Part shown: piece by piece, positions 30,070 to 38,622 of the stretch
Layout of the letters: the number at the start of each line of letters is the position of its first letter
Numbering within the stretch: position 1 is the stretch's first letter
Source of the DNA: a virus
Reading direction: 5' to 3' (one strand)
Length of the DNA: 64,000 bases
Virus record (IMG/VR): IMGVR_UViG_3300034060_000702
Coordinates: 18,461-82,460 of that record
Program-made: the position numbers and the translations under genes
The notes under the pieces: model-generated
What the model saw: only the letters and a program-made list of their open reading frames with translations
Told to the model about the DNA's origin: nothing
Databases searched by the model: none

Positions 30070-31662
30070 TTAAGTAGTTACTGGAAATGATACTTCTGCA
30101 TCGCTTGCATTATAATAGGATATTTTATACGCGCCAAGTGAATTTTTATATATTTTACATGTATAACTAGCATAAACAAGAGTAGCAGCTGATAAATCAA
30201 TTGGTACAGCTAAAGTACCTGTGTATATGCAATCAAAGTTATTAAATCTAAATATTTTAACAGTACTAGGTGAAGTATTTACCCAAGCCATGGATAAACC
30301 TCTATTACTATCTGCAGCATAATTAAAAATACAATTAGAAATAGATAGTGAAAATACATTATTTGTAAATGCATTCAATATAGTGTTTGCACTAAAAGTT
30401 TGCATTTCATTATTTGTAAAATTTTGATTTGTAGTAATAGTATTTCCTGTAAAAGTATCAATTACATTATTAGCAAATAAGTTAGCTGTAATAGTGCTAG
30501 AACCTACACTATACATTGTATTATTTGTAAATGTTGCATCTATAGTACAATCTACAAATGTATATTTAATAGTATTAAATTGAAATGTTTTTTTAAAAAC
30601 ATTTCTATTCATTGTAGCAACAGTATTTCCAGTAACTTGTAAGCTATGTGTATTACCATAAGCACTATTAATTTTATTATTAATACAAGAAGATAAATAA
30701 GTATTATTACCAAATGTAAAACCAAAAGTATTATCATAGGTAGTACTTCTAAATACTACATTTGGTAAATCAAATGCAAAATATAATTTACTTTTTGCAA
30801 TAAAATTATTATAAACTTCAACTGTACCCAATTGATTAAATGTTTTGAATTCAAGAGAACCAAAACCTAAATCAAATACAGAACTATATACACCAGTCGA
30901 ATCTTTATATCTTTTAAACAATACTGTTCTATGATCATAGAATGTAGTATTTCCATACTCATCTTGTCTAAATGTAATTCTACCAGTAGTTGCTGTAGCT
31001 GTAATAGGTGTTGTATAATTTAACTCATACTTAATTATATCTTTTGTATATTCATTTTGAAAAGCAAATGGATTTAATTTAGTTGGTGTTATTGCTTGAA
31101 CATGTATTGGTTCAATAAGTGAAGTTACAACAACAGGTACAACTACAGCTTGTATATTAAGAATTGTAGTACCAGTATAATCAGGTTGTTCATATATTGT
31201 AGAAAAGTCTGTAATCTTATACCATTGTCCTGGAACAAATGTACCAGCACCCTGCATTGCAACCATTTCAGCATGTGTCTTATTAAGAAGACCGCCAGCT
31301 CCACCGGAACCACCGCCTCCTTGAGAAAGAGCATTACTAAAATAATCTATAACACTAATGAGTGATTCAGTCATTCCATCACCAACAGATAAAATCTCTA
31401 CACCTCCTGCACTTTTAGCTTCTTCAATGTGTGTATGTTCACAAAAATAATCTATGACTTTTTTTAAGCCTACAGATAAGTTATCGCCAGTTTCTAATAA
31501 TGGTTCATTTAAATGACAACCAGCCTCTAGTCCTGTATATATAACACAATCAGTTGATGTAACATCAACACATGGATTTGGATTAGGACAGTTAACTGTA
31601 GGAGCAGAGCATTCTACACATGATACAGTTGATTCGGTTTGACCGCAGCTTGGACAACTCAT
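30070..31662 (-). CDS. Beta-helix tail spike-like protein, 530 aa
   Basis: A 530-residue protein. The N-terminal about 110 residues are Cys-rich ([18 protein letters not shown]) and include [25 protein letters not shown], an attachment-domain pattern shared with the 174-residue protein at 32337-32861. Residues about 300-460 consist of short Asn/Thr-rich repeats ('NNTY', 'TGNTVATMN', 'FTNNTMYSV', 'FTGNTITTN', 'FTNNEMQTF') typical of right-handed parallel beta-helices. No catalytic residues for a depolymerase are evident to me. Likely a receptor-binding or polysaccharide-recognising spike attached through its N-terminal domain. Confidence 0.75.
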   Translation of the reverse strand: MSCPSCGQTESTVSCVECSAPTVNCPNPNPCVDVTSTDCVIYTGLEAGCHLNEPLLETGDNLSVGLKKVIDYFCEHTHIEEAKSAGGVEILSVGDGMTESLISVIDYFSNALSQGGGGSGGAGGLLNKTHAEMVAMQGAGTFVPGQWYKITDFSTIYEQPDYTGTTILNIQAVVVPVVVTSLIEPIHVQAITPTKLNPFAFQNEYTKDIIKYELNYTTPITATATTGRITFRQDEYGNTTFYDHRTVLFKRYKDSTGVYSSVFDLGFGSLEFKTFNQLGTVEVYNNFIAKSKLYFAFDLPNVVFRSTTYDNTFGFTFGNNTYLSSCINNKINSAYGNTHSLQVTGNTVATMNRNVFKKTFQFNTIKYTFVDCTIDATFTNNTMYSVGSSTITANLFANNVIDTFTGNTITTNQNFTNNEMQTFSANTILNAFTNNVFSLSISNCIFNYAADSNRGLSMAWVNTSPSTVKIFRFNNFDCIYTGTLAVPIDLSAATLVYASYTCKIYKNSLGAYKISYYNASDAEVSFPVTT

Positions 31663-31667
31663 AATTT

Positions 31668-32333
31668 TTAAATATTTGGGTTTTCAATAAATTCAATAAT
31701 TAAATCACAACCTGTACAATCAACAGTAAAGCCATTGTTAAAAATAAAACCAAACATTGTAGTTAATGTAGCTTTAGGTATTGCTGGACTTAATGATTTT
31801 AAATAATCTAACATAATTTTAATTCCGCTTTTTCCATTGAAGGCAGATGCTTCTATTGCTCCACCTGATAAATTAATAGCAGGATCTATTCCTGTTTCAT
31901 TTAAAAGATATGTAACTTCATTACCAAAAGTTTTTGGACAACAAGTTGGAGTTTTATCTAATGTAGGAGTTTTAAATAATGGACTGTATATTAATGTTTC
32001 TACTTGTACTGAAATTGATTTATTAACACAACAAGGATAAAGAGTGTTTGGATTAGCACCAACATCAACTCCCATTTGTTTATCATTAATAACTTTCTTA
32101 AAAGAAGATATACCTCCTAAAAAATAAAAACCTGATTCTGTAACACAATCTGGACAACAAAAGTTTTGTTTACCTGAAACAACAATTCCAGAATATAAAA
32201 CTTGTTCAAAAGCAGTAGACAAAGATACTCCATCAGTTGCTCTAGCAAGAGCTCTTTGTAACAGATATACAAGAGGATTAATACATCCTGGTGTAATCTG
32301 ACATGGATCCGGACAACATTTTAAAGTACTCAT
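31668..32333 (-). CDS. Cys-rich structural protein, 221 aa
   Basis: A 221-residue protein with paired cysteines: KCCPDPCQITPGC at the N-terminus, NFCCPDCVTES near residue 58, YPCCVNK near 100, PTCCPK near 131 and VDCTGCD near the C-terminus. The regularly placed CC/CxC groups suggest metal binding or disulphide cross-links. I do not recognise the family. It lies in a block of five consecutive Cys-rich genes (30.1-34.2 kb) that feed the fibre genes, so a baseplate or fibre-attachment role is plausible but unproven. Confidence 0.6.
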   Translation of the reverse strand: MSTLKCCPDPCQITPGCINPLVYLLQRALARATDGVSLSTAFEQVLYSGIVVSGKQNFCCPDCVTESGFYFLGGISSFKKVINDKQMGVDVGANPNTLYPCCVNKSISVQVETLIYSPLFKTPTLDKTPTCCPKTFGNEVTYLLNETGIDPAINLSGGAIEASAFNGKSGIKIMLDYLKSLSPAIPKATLTTMFGFIFNNGFTVDCTGCDLIIEFIENPNI

Positions 32334-32336
32334 ATC

Positions 32337-32861
32337 TTATCCTTGTAATAATTGATCTATATTCGCTTTCATTTCAGCCATATCTTGTTGCATTTTAACA
32401 AGACTTAATGCTTGAGTTTGTATTTGCACTTGTTGTGCACAAACTTTAACACCAATTGCTGCAATGTATTCTTTTAATTGCATTGTAGTATTTCCATTAA
32501 GTTGGAAACAAGCTGCAATAGCCATTTCACAATCAGGACAACCCGCAGTGCTTCCTACAGTAGTTGAAGTAGTACCTGGAGCAGGGTGTGCTAATCCACA
32601 CACTGTATCCAAAGTTAATTGAAATAATTCAATAAAACTTTTTGGACTACAACCTTCAGTATCAATACATGCAAAATCATATGATCCAACACTTGTGATT
32701 GTAATTAAATTACATACTTTATCAGCAATACCAGCAACAACAGTTGATATAGTATCACCAGTACATAAATTTAAAAATGGAATATCTGGACCATTCCAAA
32801 TAACACACTCACTAGAAGATGTTACACATCCATTTGGTTTACCATTTACATTCTTTCCCAT
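32337..32861 (-). CDS. Cys-containing structural protein with C-terminal coiled coil, 174 aa
   Basis: A 174-residue protein starting MGKNVNGKPNGCVTSSSEC. The segment CVIWNGPDIPFLNLCTGDTIS matches the attachment-domain pattern of the beta-helix protein at 30070-31662. A second Cys group (STAGCPDCEMAIAACF) is near residue 112, and the last 45 residues form a Gln-rich coiled coil (QQVQIQTQALSLVKMQQDM) likely to trimerise. Probably a small adaptor that links fibres to the tail; inferred from the shared domain and the coiled coil. Confidence 0.6.
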   Translation of the reverse strand: MGKNVNGKPNGCVTSSSECVIWNGPDIPFLNLCTGDTISTVVAGIADKVCNLITITSVGSYDFACIDTEGCSPKSFIELFQLTLDTVCGLAHPAPGTTSTTVGSTAGCPDCEMAIAACFQLNGNTTMQLKEYIAAIGVKVCAQQVQIQTQALSLVKMQQDMAEMKANIDQLLQG

Positions 32862-32889
32862 AATATATAATATAATAAATTTTTGTCAA

Positions 32890-33519
32890 TTAAGGACAAC
32901 AAATTTCTGAATTATTTACTAAATCCATTTTAAGCAATTGATGATTAATAATGGTTTCCATTAAATCATCCATGCAACAAAATTTAATTCCCATTTTCTT
33001 TTCCATTGCTGATTTAAAAGTTAAGTCAGCAAATCTACACATAGTAGTTTCAACTTTAGTTTCATCTAATCCATTGTAATAAGAATCTAAAAATAACTTT
33101 TTAGAATCGATTTCATTTGTTGCAGGAACTGGAATATCTGGCATACATTCCTTACAAGTTTTTACACAAGTATATTCAAAGAAAAAATTTTCAAATGGAA
33201 TGTCATAAGTTTCCTCATTACAAATTTCCGCAGCTTCAACAAACTTAAAACAACCTGTAAGTTTACTTAGATTAATATCTGTAACAGATGAAACAACTAC
33301 CATTGCTAGATCATCAGGATGAATGTTATTACTCATCTTTCCTGTGAATACTAATCGCAATGGTAAATTGTTTATTTTACATGGAGTTGAATCGCAACAT
33401 TGCACTAGTGTATAGTATTCAATATTTGGTCCAGGACTTACACTATAAGAAGTAGCATAGTCTTCTAAATCAAAGTGTAAAAATCTTGGTCTAAACCCTA
33501 GTATAATGTCAAAGTTCAT
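32890..33519 (-). CDS. Cys-rich structural protein, 209 aa
   Basis: A 209-residue protein starting MNFDIILGFRPRFLHFDLE. Cysteines are in pairs (QCCDSTPC, CVKTCKEC, KFCCMDD and the terminal EICCP). The N-terminal half looks beta-rich and the C-terminal half helical. Family unknown to me. It starts 2 bases after the stop of the 42-residue Cys protein and belongs to the same leftward transcript as the fibre genes. Role in tail or fibre structure is inferred from location only. Confidence 0.6.
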   Translation of the reverse strand: MNFDIILGFRPRFLHFDLEDYATSYSVSPGPNIEYYTLVQCCDSTPCKINNLPLRLVFTGKMSNNIHPDDLAMVVVSSVTDINLSKLTGCFKFVEAAEICNEETYDIPFENFFFEYTCVKTCKECMPDIPVPATNEIDSKKLFLDSYYNGLDETKVETTMCRFADLTFKSAMEKKMGIKFCCMDDLMETIINHQLLKMDLVNNSEICCP

Positions 33520-33521
33520 CT

Positions 33522-33650
33522 TTATTTTGGATTTTGTGAGTTATAAATATAAACACATTTAGAACACACTTGTGTTCCATTTAATGATACAACTGGATAA
33601 GAACCAGTACAGCTGCATGTTCCGCAGTTAGGACAAATTGTAGTAGCCAT
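33522..33650 (-). CDS. Tiny zinc-ribbon-like protein, 42 aa
   Basis: A 42-residue protein, ATG at 33650 and TAA at 33522. It reads MATTICPNCGTCSC at the start and VCSKCVYIY near the end, so it has CxxCxxCxC plus CxxC, consistent with a zinc-ribbon-like knuckle. It fits exactly between two genes (1 base from the upstream stop, 2 bases before the next ATG), which supports it as real. Function unknown; may be a small metal-binding structural peptide in the Cys-rich block. Confidence 0.65.
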   Translation of the reverse strand: MATTICPNCGTCSCTGSYPVVSLNGTQVCSKCVYIYNSQNPK

Positions 33651-33651
33651 C

Positions 33652-34218
33652 TTAATATAATTTACATGTAAAGTTATCTAATAATTTTTTAGCATAGTTA
33701 TACAAAAGCATACCTTCTTCAACATTTAAACAATACTCTACTTTTGCTTTAGCAGCATCAATGTATCCAGTGATTGTCATCAATGCATTGAATTTATCTT
33801 TTGTTTCTGGAATTGGTTCGCAAGCACTCAATTTAAGATCACACCAAGCAGACTGTAATTGTTTTTTAAGAGCAGTAACTCTTAAATGGTAATACTCAAC
33901 AAACAATCTATCATTTGGTGAGTTAGAATACTTAATTGTATAAACACCATCATTCAAAGTATCAAATTCAACATCACATGAGTCCATTTGTAATTGTAAG
34001 TCACATGCTGTTAAATTTAAGATAAATCCTTTTTGAATTGTAAGGGGAGCTGGTGATAAATCATTATAGGTAATCCAGTTACCAAATCCTGGAGCCATTA
34101 CTTGTACTGTAGGACAAGAGTAAGGCATTATATCACTATAGACACTTGTATCTTCTATTCGAAGAATACAGTCAGTCATAATATCTGGGATATTTAATCT
34201 TAAATTATTTATTGCCAT
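33652..34218 (-). CDS. Structural protein opening the fibre block, 188 aa
   Basis: A 188-residue protein starting MAINNLRLNIPDIMTDCIL. The N-terminal half is beta-rich (VQVMAPGFGNWITYNDLSP, VYTIKYSNSPNDR) and the C-terminal half helical with several cysteines (AWCDLKLSACEP, VEYCLNVEE, FTCKLY). It is the first gene after the terminator at 34232-34268, so it likely begins the transcript leading through the fibre genes. I recognise the general type from Bacteroidota phage tail regions but cannot name a function. Confidence 0.6.
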   Translation of the reverse strand: MAINNLRLNIPDIMTDCILRIEDTSVYSDIMPYSCPTVQVMAPGFGNWITYNDLSPAPLTIQKGFILNLTACDLQLQMDSCDVEFDTLNDGVYTIKYSNSPNDRLFVEYYHLRVTALKKQLQSAWCDLKLSACEPIPETKDKFNALMTITGYIDAAKAKVEYCLNVEEGMLLYNYAKKLLDNFTCKLY

Positions 34219-34231
34219 TTTTTCTTTAATT

Positions 34232-34268
34232 TAAAAAAGGGGAATAGAGAAAAACTCCATTCCCCTTT
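34232..34268 (-). terminator. Strong intrinsic terminator after 544-aa structural gene
   Basis: On the minus strand a 10-bp stem, AAAGGGGAAT/ATTCCCCTTT, closes a 13-base loop and runs straight into further T residues. It isolates the 544-residue protein gene from the fibre block. Confidence 0.85.
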
Positions 34269-34291
34269 GAAGAGTAAATATACTACTTTTT

Positions 34292-35926
34292 TTAGATAGC
34301 TTTCGCTACAAATGCAGTGTGACCATAAGTTTCTAAAGAAACAGCTTGTCTAGCATTTGTCAACCAAGTATTCATGAATGTTTCAAATGCAGTTGCTGTA
34401 GCAGCAGGAACATAAATGTTCAATGCATATTGATCATTATCATAAACACCAGAAGGGTTGTTTGTTCTTGGAGTAGTATGCAAGATTACGTATCTTGTGA
34501 AAGATGCTTGTCTAATTGGTTTAAGAACACCACCATTAAGTGCAGTGATTGCCAAATACTGATCTCCTTGATTGATTTCTCTTAATCGGCTATCAGAATG
34601 GAATTGGTTTTGTAAGTATGATTCATCAAAGATAATATCACGCAATACACTTTCTCCAAAACCTTGACCTTGAAAACCTTTTGTTTCATCAGTAATACAT
34701 AATTTGCTGAACTCACATGGATTTCCAGTTAAGTCAGTCAATGATACATTAAGATTAACAATTTCTTTTTCAAAACCATCTTCAAGTTGGAATGAACAAT
34801 TACCAAATGAAGTTTCAACATAAGCACCAACTAAGCGGATACCAGCAACTTTACCAGCAACATAACCTGGAGATAAAGTAGCAGCAGTAGCACCTGCAAC
34901 ACCATAGTTTGACCATACATAAGCAGAACCAGCTTCAGCACCTACAGTTGTAAGAGGAGTGATGTAACCAGCAGCAACAGCTTCAGCAGCAGTAGCAAAC
35001 AATGGTTGTTGATATTGATTGTAAACGATAGGTCTAACAAAGTCTTTTACAATTGGATCATTGATGATTTGGTTAGCCCAATCAATCATTACCAAAGTTG
35101 AATCAACATTAACAACACCAGCAGTTGTACAACATCCTGTGTTAGCAGCATATGTTTTGTATGCTTTGTGGTTCAATAATTTCAAAATTGGAGCACCAGA
35201 CAATTCAACCGCTAAGTTGTATGTTTCGCCACACATGAAATCAAAAGAACAAACCGCAGGTTCAGTAATTGTAAGTGTTGGAGCAGTACCAACTGTAAAT
35301 CCAGCACCAACATTTGCAGGAACCGTTAAAACATTACCTGTAACATAATTTGCACCATTGTTGTTAATTTTTGCAGAAGTAACAACACCACCAGCAACAA
35401 CTAAGTCAACTGTTATTCCAGTACCAGCACCACCAGTAGTAGGTAAGTTAAGGAAAGTACCATTAGAAAGACCAACACCAGCAGTTGTAATTACAGCAGT
35501 AATTTCATTCAAATTTGTGTTACCAACATGAACAATTGCTTGTTCTGGAGCAGCAGCAGTCATTTTTACAAACTTGCTGATGTATCTTGGGTTAATCACT
35601 TTTGATTTGTTAGACTCATTGTAACCACCATGAAATGGTCCAATTTTATCTTTTGGTAAAATAGCTGAAGAAGCTAATACTAATGGAGCAGCAGCTACAA
35701 CTTCAGCACCACCTACAACAACTGATAAATAAGTATCCTTGTTAAAGAATCCAAATGTACCAACACCTAATGCATAAGGTGCAGCTGTTGAACTTAGGTA
35801 GCGAGAGTGAACTCCGGCTTCAGTTAAAAATCCTTCATTAACTGATTTTCTTACACCCGCAGATGTAGTTTGTGTTGCTTTTGTTCCTAAAAAGGACTTT
35901 CTAAAAGCACTGTTGAAATGACTCAT
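34292..35926 (-). CDS. Abundant structural protein candidate with Ig-like insert, 544 aa
   Basis: A 544-residue protein starting MSHFNSAFRKSFLGTKATQ. About residues 135-215 form a Gly/Asn/Val-rich beta insert with GGAGTGITVDLVVAGGVV and NNNGANYVTGNVLTV, resembling Ig-like or T4-type short beta repeats found in virion proteins. The flanking parts look like a helical/beta structural protein and end VSLETYGHTAFVAKAI. The gene has its own A-rich leader (ten A residues just before the ATG), an AT-rich promoter-like stretch upstream, and a strong terminator, features of highly expressed virion genes. Could be a tail, head-fibre or auxiliary capsid protein; I cannot decide which. Confidence 0.65.
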   Translation of the reverse strand: MSHFNSAFRKSFLGTKATQTTSAGVRKSVNEGFLTEAGVHSRYLSSTAAPYALGVGTFGFFNKDTYLSVVVGGAEVVAAAPLVLASSAILPKDKIGPFHGGYNESNKSKVINPRYISKFVKMTAAAPEQAIVHVGNTNLNEITAVITTAGVGLSNGTFLNLPTTGGAGTGITVDLVVAGGVVTSAKINNNGANYVTGNVLTVPANVGAGFTVGTAPTLTITEPAVCSFDFMCGETYNLAVELSGAPILKLLNHKAYKTYAANTGCCTTAGVVNVDSTLVMIDWANQIINDPIVKDFVRPIVYNQYQQPLFATAAEAVAAGYITPLTTVGAEAGSAYVWSNYGVAGATAATLSPGYVAGKVAGIRLVGAYVETSFGNCSFQLEDGFEKEIVNLNVSLTDLTGNPCEFSKLCITDETKGFQGQGFGESVLRDIIFDESYLQNQFHSDSRLREINQGDQYLAITALNGGVLKPIRQASFTRYVILHTTPRTNNPSGVYDNDQYALNIYVPAATATAFETFMNTWLTNARQAVSLETYGHTAFVAKAI

Positions 35927-36011
35927 TTTTCTTTTTTTTTAATTAAACACTAAAACACTAAGTATATATTATAAGGATAATTTTTTTAAATTCCTAATTT
36001 ATATAAACTTT

Positions 36012-36149
36012 TTAACATTTTTTCTTTGCAGAACCGCCCATAGCTTTTTTTGGAGCTGCTTTTGCTCCTTTAGCTGGAGCAGCTTTCTTCGCCCATGGTG
36101 GAACCCATGCTCCTTTTGCAGGTGCGGCTTTTTTCTTTGCTGTTGCCAT
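36012..36149 (-). CDS. Tiny Lys/Ala/Pro-rich basic protein, 45 aa
   Basis: A 45-residue protein, ATG at 36149, TAA at 36012: MATAKKKAAPAKGAWVPPW then KK/AAP repeats, ending GGSAKKKC. It resembles histone-H1-like tails, with a repeated AAPAKGA unit and a central WVPPW. It is not coupled to other genes (26 bases from the upstream stop). Similar small basic proteins lie nearby at 36880-37008, 37008-37295 and 37297-37515. DNA condensation or capsid-interior binding is a plausible but unproven role. Confidence 0.6.
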   Translation of the reverse strand: MATAKKKAAPAKGAWVPPWAKKAAPAKGAKAAPKKAMGGSAKKKC

Positions 36150-36175
36150 TATATTTGATTTTTAAAGGTTACTAT

Positions 36176-36880
36176 TTAAGTATTTGATTCTACACTATTA
36201 GAAGCAATTTGTTGAATGTTAATACTTTCAATATCACCTGCTAATATTTTAACAGCTTCATCAATAAATATTTCAACAATATCATCTTTAAATTCACACT
36301 CAACTTCAACTAATGAAATCAATCCGGTATATGGATTAGATACACCTTTTATTTCAATTCTTCTTGGTTGTTTATAATAAGTTAGTTTAGGTTCTACAAC
36401 ATCAAATTTAGAATCTGTATAGATCTTAATCTTATTTGCAGAAACAGTACAAAAAGTTTCAGCCCATTCAAAACTTGGTTTTTTATTGAAGTCAGATAAT
36501 AGTGTATCTACATCTGCTTCTTTTGCCAATACAACAACAAGCTTTCTAGGATCTTTGCAACAACCACTTGTAGCTTTTGCTGATATTCTTTTCCACTCGA
36601 AATAATCTTTAGGAAGAGCTTGTGAGATATAGTATTCCTCTTCTTTGCTCATTTTTACTAGAACTGTATCCAATAAGATTTGCAAGTCATCGATTCTTCT
36701 TTTGGAAGCCTCATCTCCTGTTTTAGAAATATTGAGGCCTTCTAAAGTTCTTCTACACCAAGCAACTGTTGCTTTGTTGAAAGCCTCAACAATTTGCCAG
36801 TCAGTAATGTTATCATAATCCTTACTGTCTAACTTGTTAATTCTTTGCTTAACTTTTATTTTGATAGTGCTATTATTCAT
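36176..36880 (-). CDS. Portal ring / head-tail connector protein, 234 aa
   Basis: A 234-residue protein starting MNNSTIKIKVKQRINKLDS. I recognise a pattern of crAss-like head-tail connector (ring) proteins: ITDWQIVEAFNKATVAWCRR, LPKDYFEWKRISAKAT, CCKDPRKL, PSFEWAETF, KIKIYTDSKF, LTYYKQPRRIEIKG and a C-terminal EFKDDIVEIFIDEAVKILA. It has a helical N-terminus, a beta domain and a helical C-terminus. Its ATG overlaps the preceding gene's stop (TAATG), indicating coupling. It would sit below the portal and bind the downstream rings. Confidence 0.75.
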   Translation of the reverse strand: MNNSTIKIKVKQRINKLDSKDYDNITDWQIVEAFNKATVAWCRRTLEGLNISKTGDEASKRRIDDLQILLDTVLVKMSKEEEYYISQALPKDYFEWKRISAKATSGCCKDPRKLVVVLAKEADVDTLLSDFNKKPSFEWAETFCTVSANKIKIYTDSKFDVVEPKLTYYKQPRRIEIKGVSNPYTGLISLVEVECEFKDDIVEIFIDEAVKILAGDIESINIQQIASNSVESNT

Positions 36881-37008
36881 TATTTTTTATTTTTAGAAGC
36901 AGGTTTTTTCATATTGCGACCAATCATCATTCCTGCCTGAAAAGATTTTTTAACCTTTTCTGCACAGTCTGATTTTTTTGAACTTGTAGTAGTTTTTGTC
37001 TTTGCCAT
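36880..37008 (-). CDS. Tiny basic protein, 42 aa
   Basis: A 42-residue protein, ATG at 37008 and TAA at 36880: MAKTKTTTSSKKSDCAEK at the start and MKKPASKNKK at the end. It overlaps both neighbours by one base in TAATG arrangements, which strongly supports it as a real, translationally coupled gene. About one third of residues are Lys or Arg. Family unknown; one of four small basic proteins in this region. Confidence 0.65.
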   Translation of the reverse strand: MAKTKTTTSSKKSDCAEKVKKSFQAGMMIGRNMKKPASKNKK

Positions 37009-37295
37009 TACTTTTTCTTTTTATGTGTATTTGCAAAATTTCTTGCTGCTTCTTTACTACCAAATCCCCATGCTTTTAATGCAAGTTTCAATCTTGTAGG
37101 CTCACCATTTGATTTCTTTTCTGGACCAGCCATACCACCAAATCTAGCAGCAAAACTAACCCTTCTTGGATTAGTTCCTGATTTTACTGGAGCTTTAAGG
37201 TTAGAACCTTCTGCTTTCGCAGAGGCTCTACCTTTAGCATTTAATCCTCCATTGGGATTTTTTCCTTCTTTTCTTGTCCAAGCTGGAGTAGCCAT
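37008..37295 (-). CDS. Small basic protein, 95 aa
   Basis: A 95-residue, Lys/Arg/Gly-rich protein starting MATPAWTRKEGKNPNGGLN, with KAPVKSGTNPRRVSFAARF and KSNGEPTRLKLALKAWGF in the middle and KKKK at the end. The segment 'GGLNAKGRASAKAEG...PRRVSFAARFGGMAGP' resembles a small DNA-binding or DUF-type basic protein widespread in phages near head genes; I recognise the type but not a function. It is coupled to the 42-residue gene by a TAATG overlap. Possibly a minor capsid or DNA-packaging-associated protein. Confidence 0.65.
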   Translation of the reverse strand: MATPAWTRKEGKNPNGGLNAKGRASAKAEGSNLKAPVKSGTNPRRVSFAARFGGMAGPEKKSNGEPTRLKLALKAWGFGSKEAARNFANTHKKKK

Positions 37296-37296
37296 C

Positions 37297-37515
37297 TTAA
37301 CAACCTTTTTTCATTTTACCACCCATTGACATTTTAGGTTTTGCTTTACCACCCATTTTCATTTTAGGTGTTACTTTACCTCCAGCTTTATAAGCTTTTA
37401 CTTTACCACCATTACGCAATATTGTAGCAGGATTATTATCAAAATCATCTGCAGCAATTGTTTTAGTAGGTGTTGGTGCTGGTGCTTTTTTAACTGGTTT
37501 TTTAACTGTTGCCAT
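37297..37515 (-). CDS. Small Lys/Met/Gly-repeat protein, 72 aa
   Basis: A 72-residue basic protein starting MATVKKPVKKAPAPTPTKT and ending in three imperfect repeats around KMKMGGK, PKMSMGGK and MKKGC. It ends one base before the next ATG (TAAGATG). Like the 45-residue protein at 36012-36149 it ends in a Lys-rich stretch with a terminal Cys, suggesting a shared origin or function. Possibly binds packaged DNA or decorates the capsid interior; inference. Confidence 0.65.
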   Translation of the reverse strand: MATVKKPVKKAPAPTPTKTIAADDFDNNPATILRNGGKVKAYKAGGKVTPKMKMGGKAKPKMSMGGKMKKGC

Positions 37516-37542
37516 GATATTTATTTTTAAAAGTTACATTGT

Positions 37543-38541
37543 TTATTTACTCCACAACCCATCAACATTTGCCATCAATCGATCTAATACTTCTTCATTA
37601 GAAGGATTCAACAAGTATTCAATCATATCGGAAACATTTCTTCCTAACATAATATTTGTACTTGCTTCATACATCATGCTATCTCCTTTAGGAATAATGT
37701 ATTTAAAGAAGCATGCATCCTTAACAACCGCTTTGATTTTCAAATAATCATTTGCTAATTCACTTGTTTCAATGAATAAGCGAGCAGTTCTTTTCTTATC
37801 TTGATCAACACCAAGACCATTGATATACTTATCTAAACCATCATAAATAATATCAGGTAATGTTCTGTTACTAAATTGAACCGAACTACCTTCAAGACAT
37901 TTGATCATGTAGAATAATTTTCTTGGGTTTTCAGTAGAAATGTTTTCTAAGATAGCCAATGCTTTATTTCTAAGTTTAACAGTTGACATTTGAGTAGAGA
38001 TTGTATCAATCTGTCTATCTAAATACCATTTCTTTTTGTTTCTTTTACACTCTTCTAAACTAGAAGCTACTAAAGAGAATCCACCAGCTTCTACAGCTTT
38101 GATAATAATCAAGTGATCAAGATTATTAATTGGATCTAAAACAATTTCATCATTGCTTAATCGAATATTTATCTTACTCCAGATTTCAGAATTATCTGGT
38201 TTAAACATTTCAACTTTAGTCCAAAAATCTTTATCTTCAACTTTTAAAGACATGTTAAAAGCTCTATCTCTTTCAAGTAAAACAATAGTTTCTCTGATTT
38301 CTTTAATAACAGCTTTCTGTTTTTCAGGATCACTAATTTTTTTGATGTCTGGAGCAAACTCATTTAATCCAGTAACATACCTTGTTTTACCATTTTGTTC
38401 GATTGCTGCAAGTGGTTCTACTTGCTGTGTTCCAGGAAATACAACATAACTGTATTTTTCTAATCCCATATTTTCAACTGTGTTATCACAGAATGGTTTA
38501 ATAGAAATTTTACCTGAATACTTAATTGGTTCTTTACTCAT
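37543..38541 (-). CDS. Conserved structural-module protein, 332 aa
   Basis: A 332-residue protein starting MSKEPIKYSGKISIKPF, mostly alpha-helical in its C-terminal two thirds (KLRNKALAILENIS, LIETSELANDYLKIK-like helices, VSDMIEYLLNPSNEEVLD). No enzyme motif is seen. It has a leader that shares TGTTGGTTT-type sequence with the leader of the scaffold gene (see 38549-38584), so it is probably transcribed at the same time as the capsid genes. Located between capsid and connector genes, it is likely a head-associated or assembly protein; the family name is unknown to me. Confidence 0.6.
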   Translation of the reverse strand: MSKEPIKYSGKISIKPFCDNTVENMGLEKYSYVVFPGTQQVEPLAAIEQNGKTRYVTGLNEFAPDIKKISDPEKQKAVIKEIRETIVLLERDRAFNMSLKVEDKDFWTKVEMFKPDNSEIWSKINIRLSNDEIVLDPINNLDHLIIIKAVEAGGFSLVASSLEECKRNKKKWYLDRQIDTISTQMSTVKLRNKALAILENISTENPRKLFYMIKCLEGSSVQFSNRTLPDIIYDGLDKYINGLGVDQDKKRTARLFIETSELANDYLKIKAVVKDACFFKYIIPKGDSMMYEASTNIMLGRNVSDMIEYLLNPSNEEVLDRLMANVDGLWSK

Positions 38542-38548
38542 TTTATTT

Positions 38549-38584
38549 GTTGGTTTAAATTAATAACTGACTAGGTTATAAAGA
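38549..38584 (-). promoter_or_regulatory. Late-type promoter/leader shared with scaffold gene
   Basis: On the minus strand this reads ctttataaCCTAGTCAGTtattaatTTAAACCAACA just before the 332-residue protein gene. The leader of the scaffold gene at 41831-41866 has the same TAGTCAGT...TAATT-AAACCAACA core with an AT-rich TATA block upstream. Two copies in matching positions argue for a shared phage promoter or 5' leader. Confidence 0.5.
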
Positions 38585-38593
38585 TAATAATAA

Positions 38594-38617
38594 AAATAAC
38601 CTCCGAAGAGGTTATTT
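38594..38617 (-). terminator. UUCG-loop terminator after 73-aa gene
   Basis: Perfect 10-bp stem AAATAACCTC/GAGGTTATTT with a TTCG loop, followed on the minus strand by TTATTATTA-type sequence. It ends the short capsid transcript before the next leader. Confidence 0.8.
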
Positions 38618-38622
38618 ATTTT

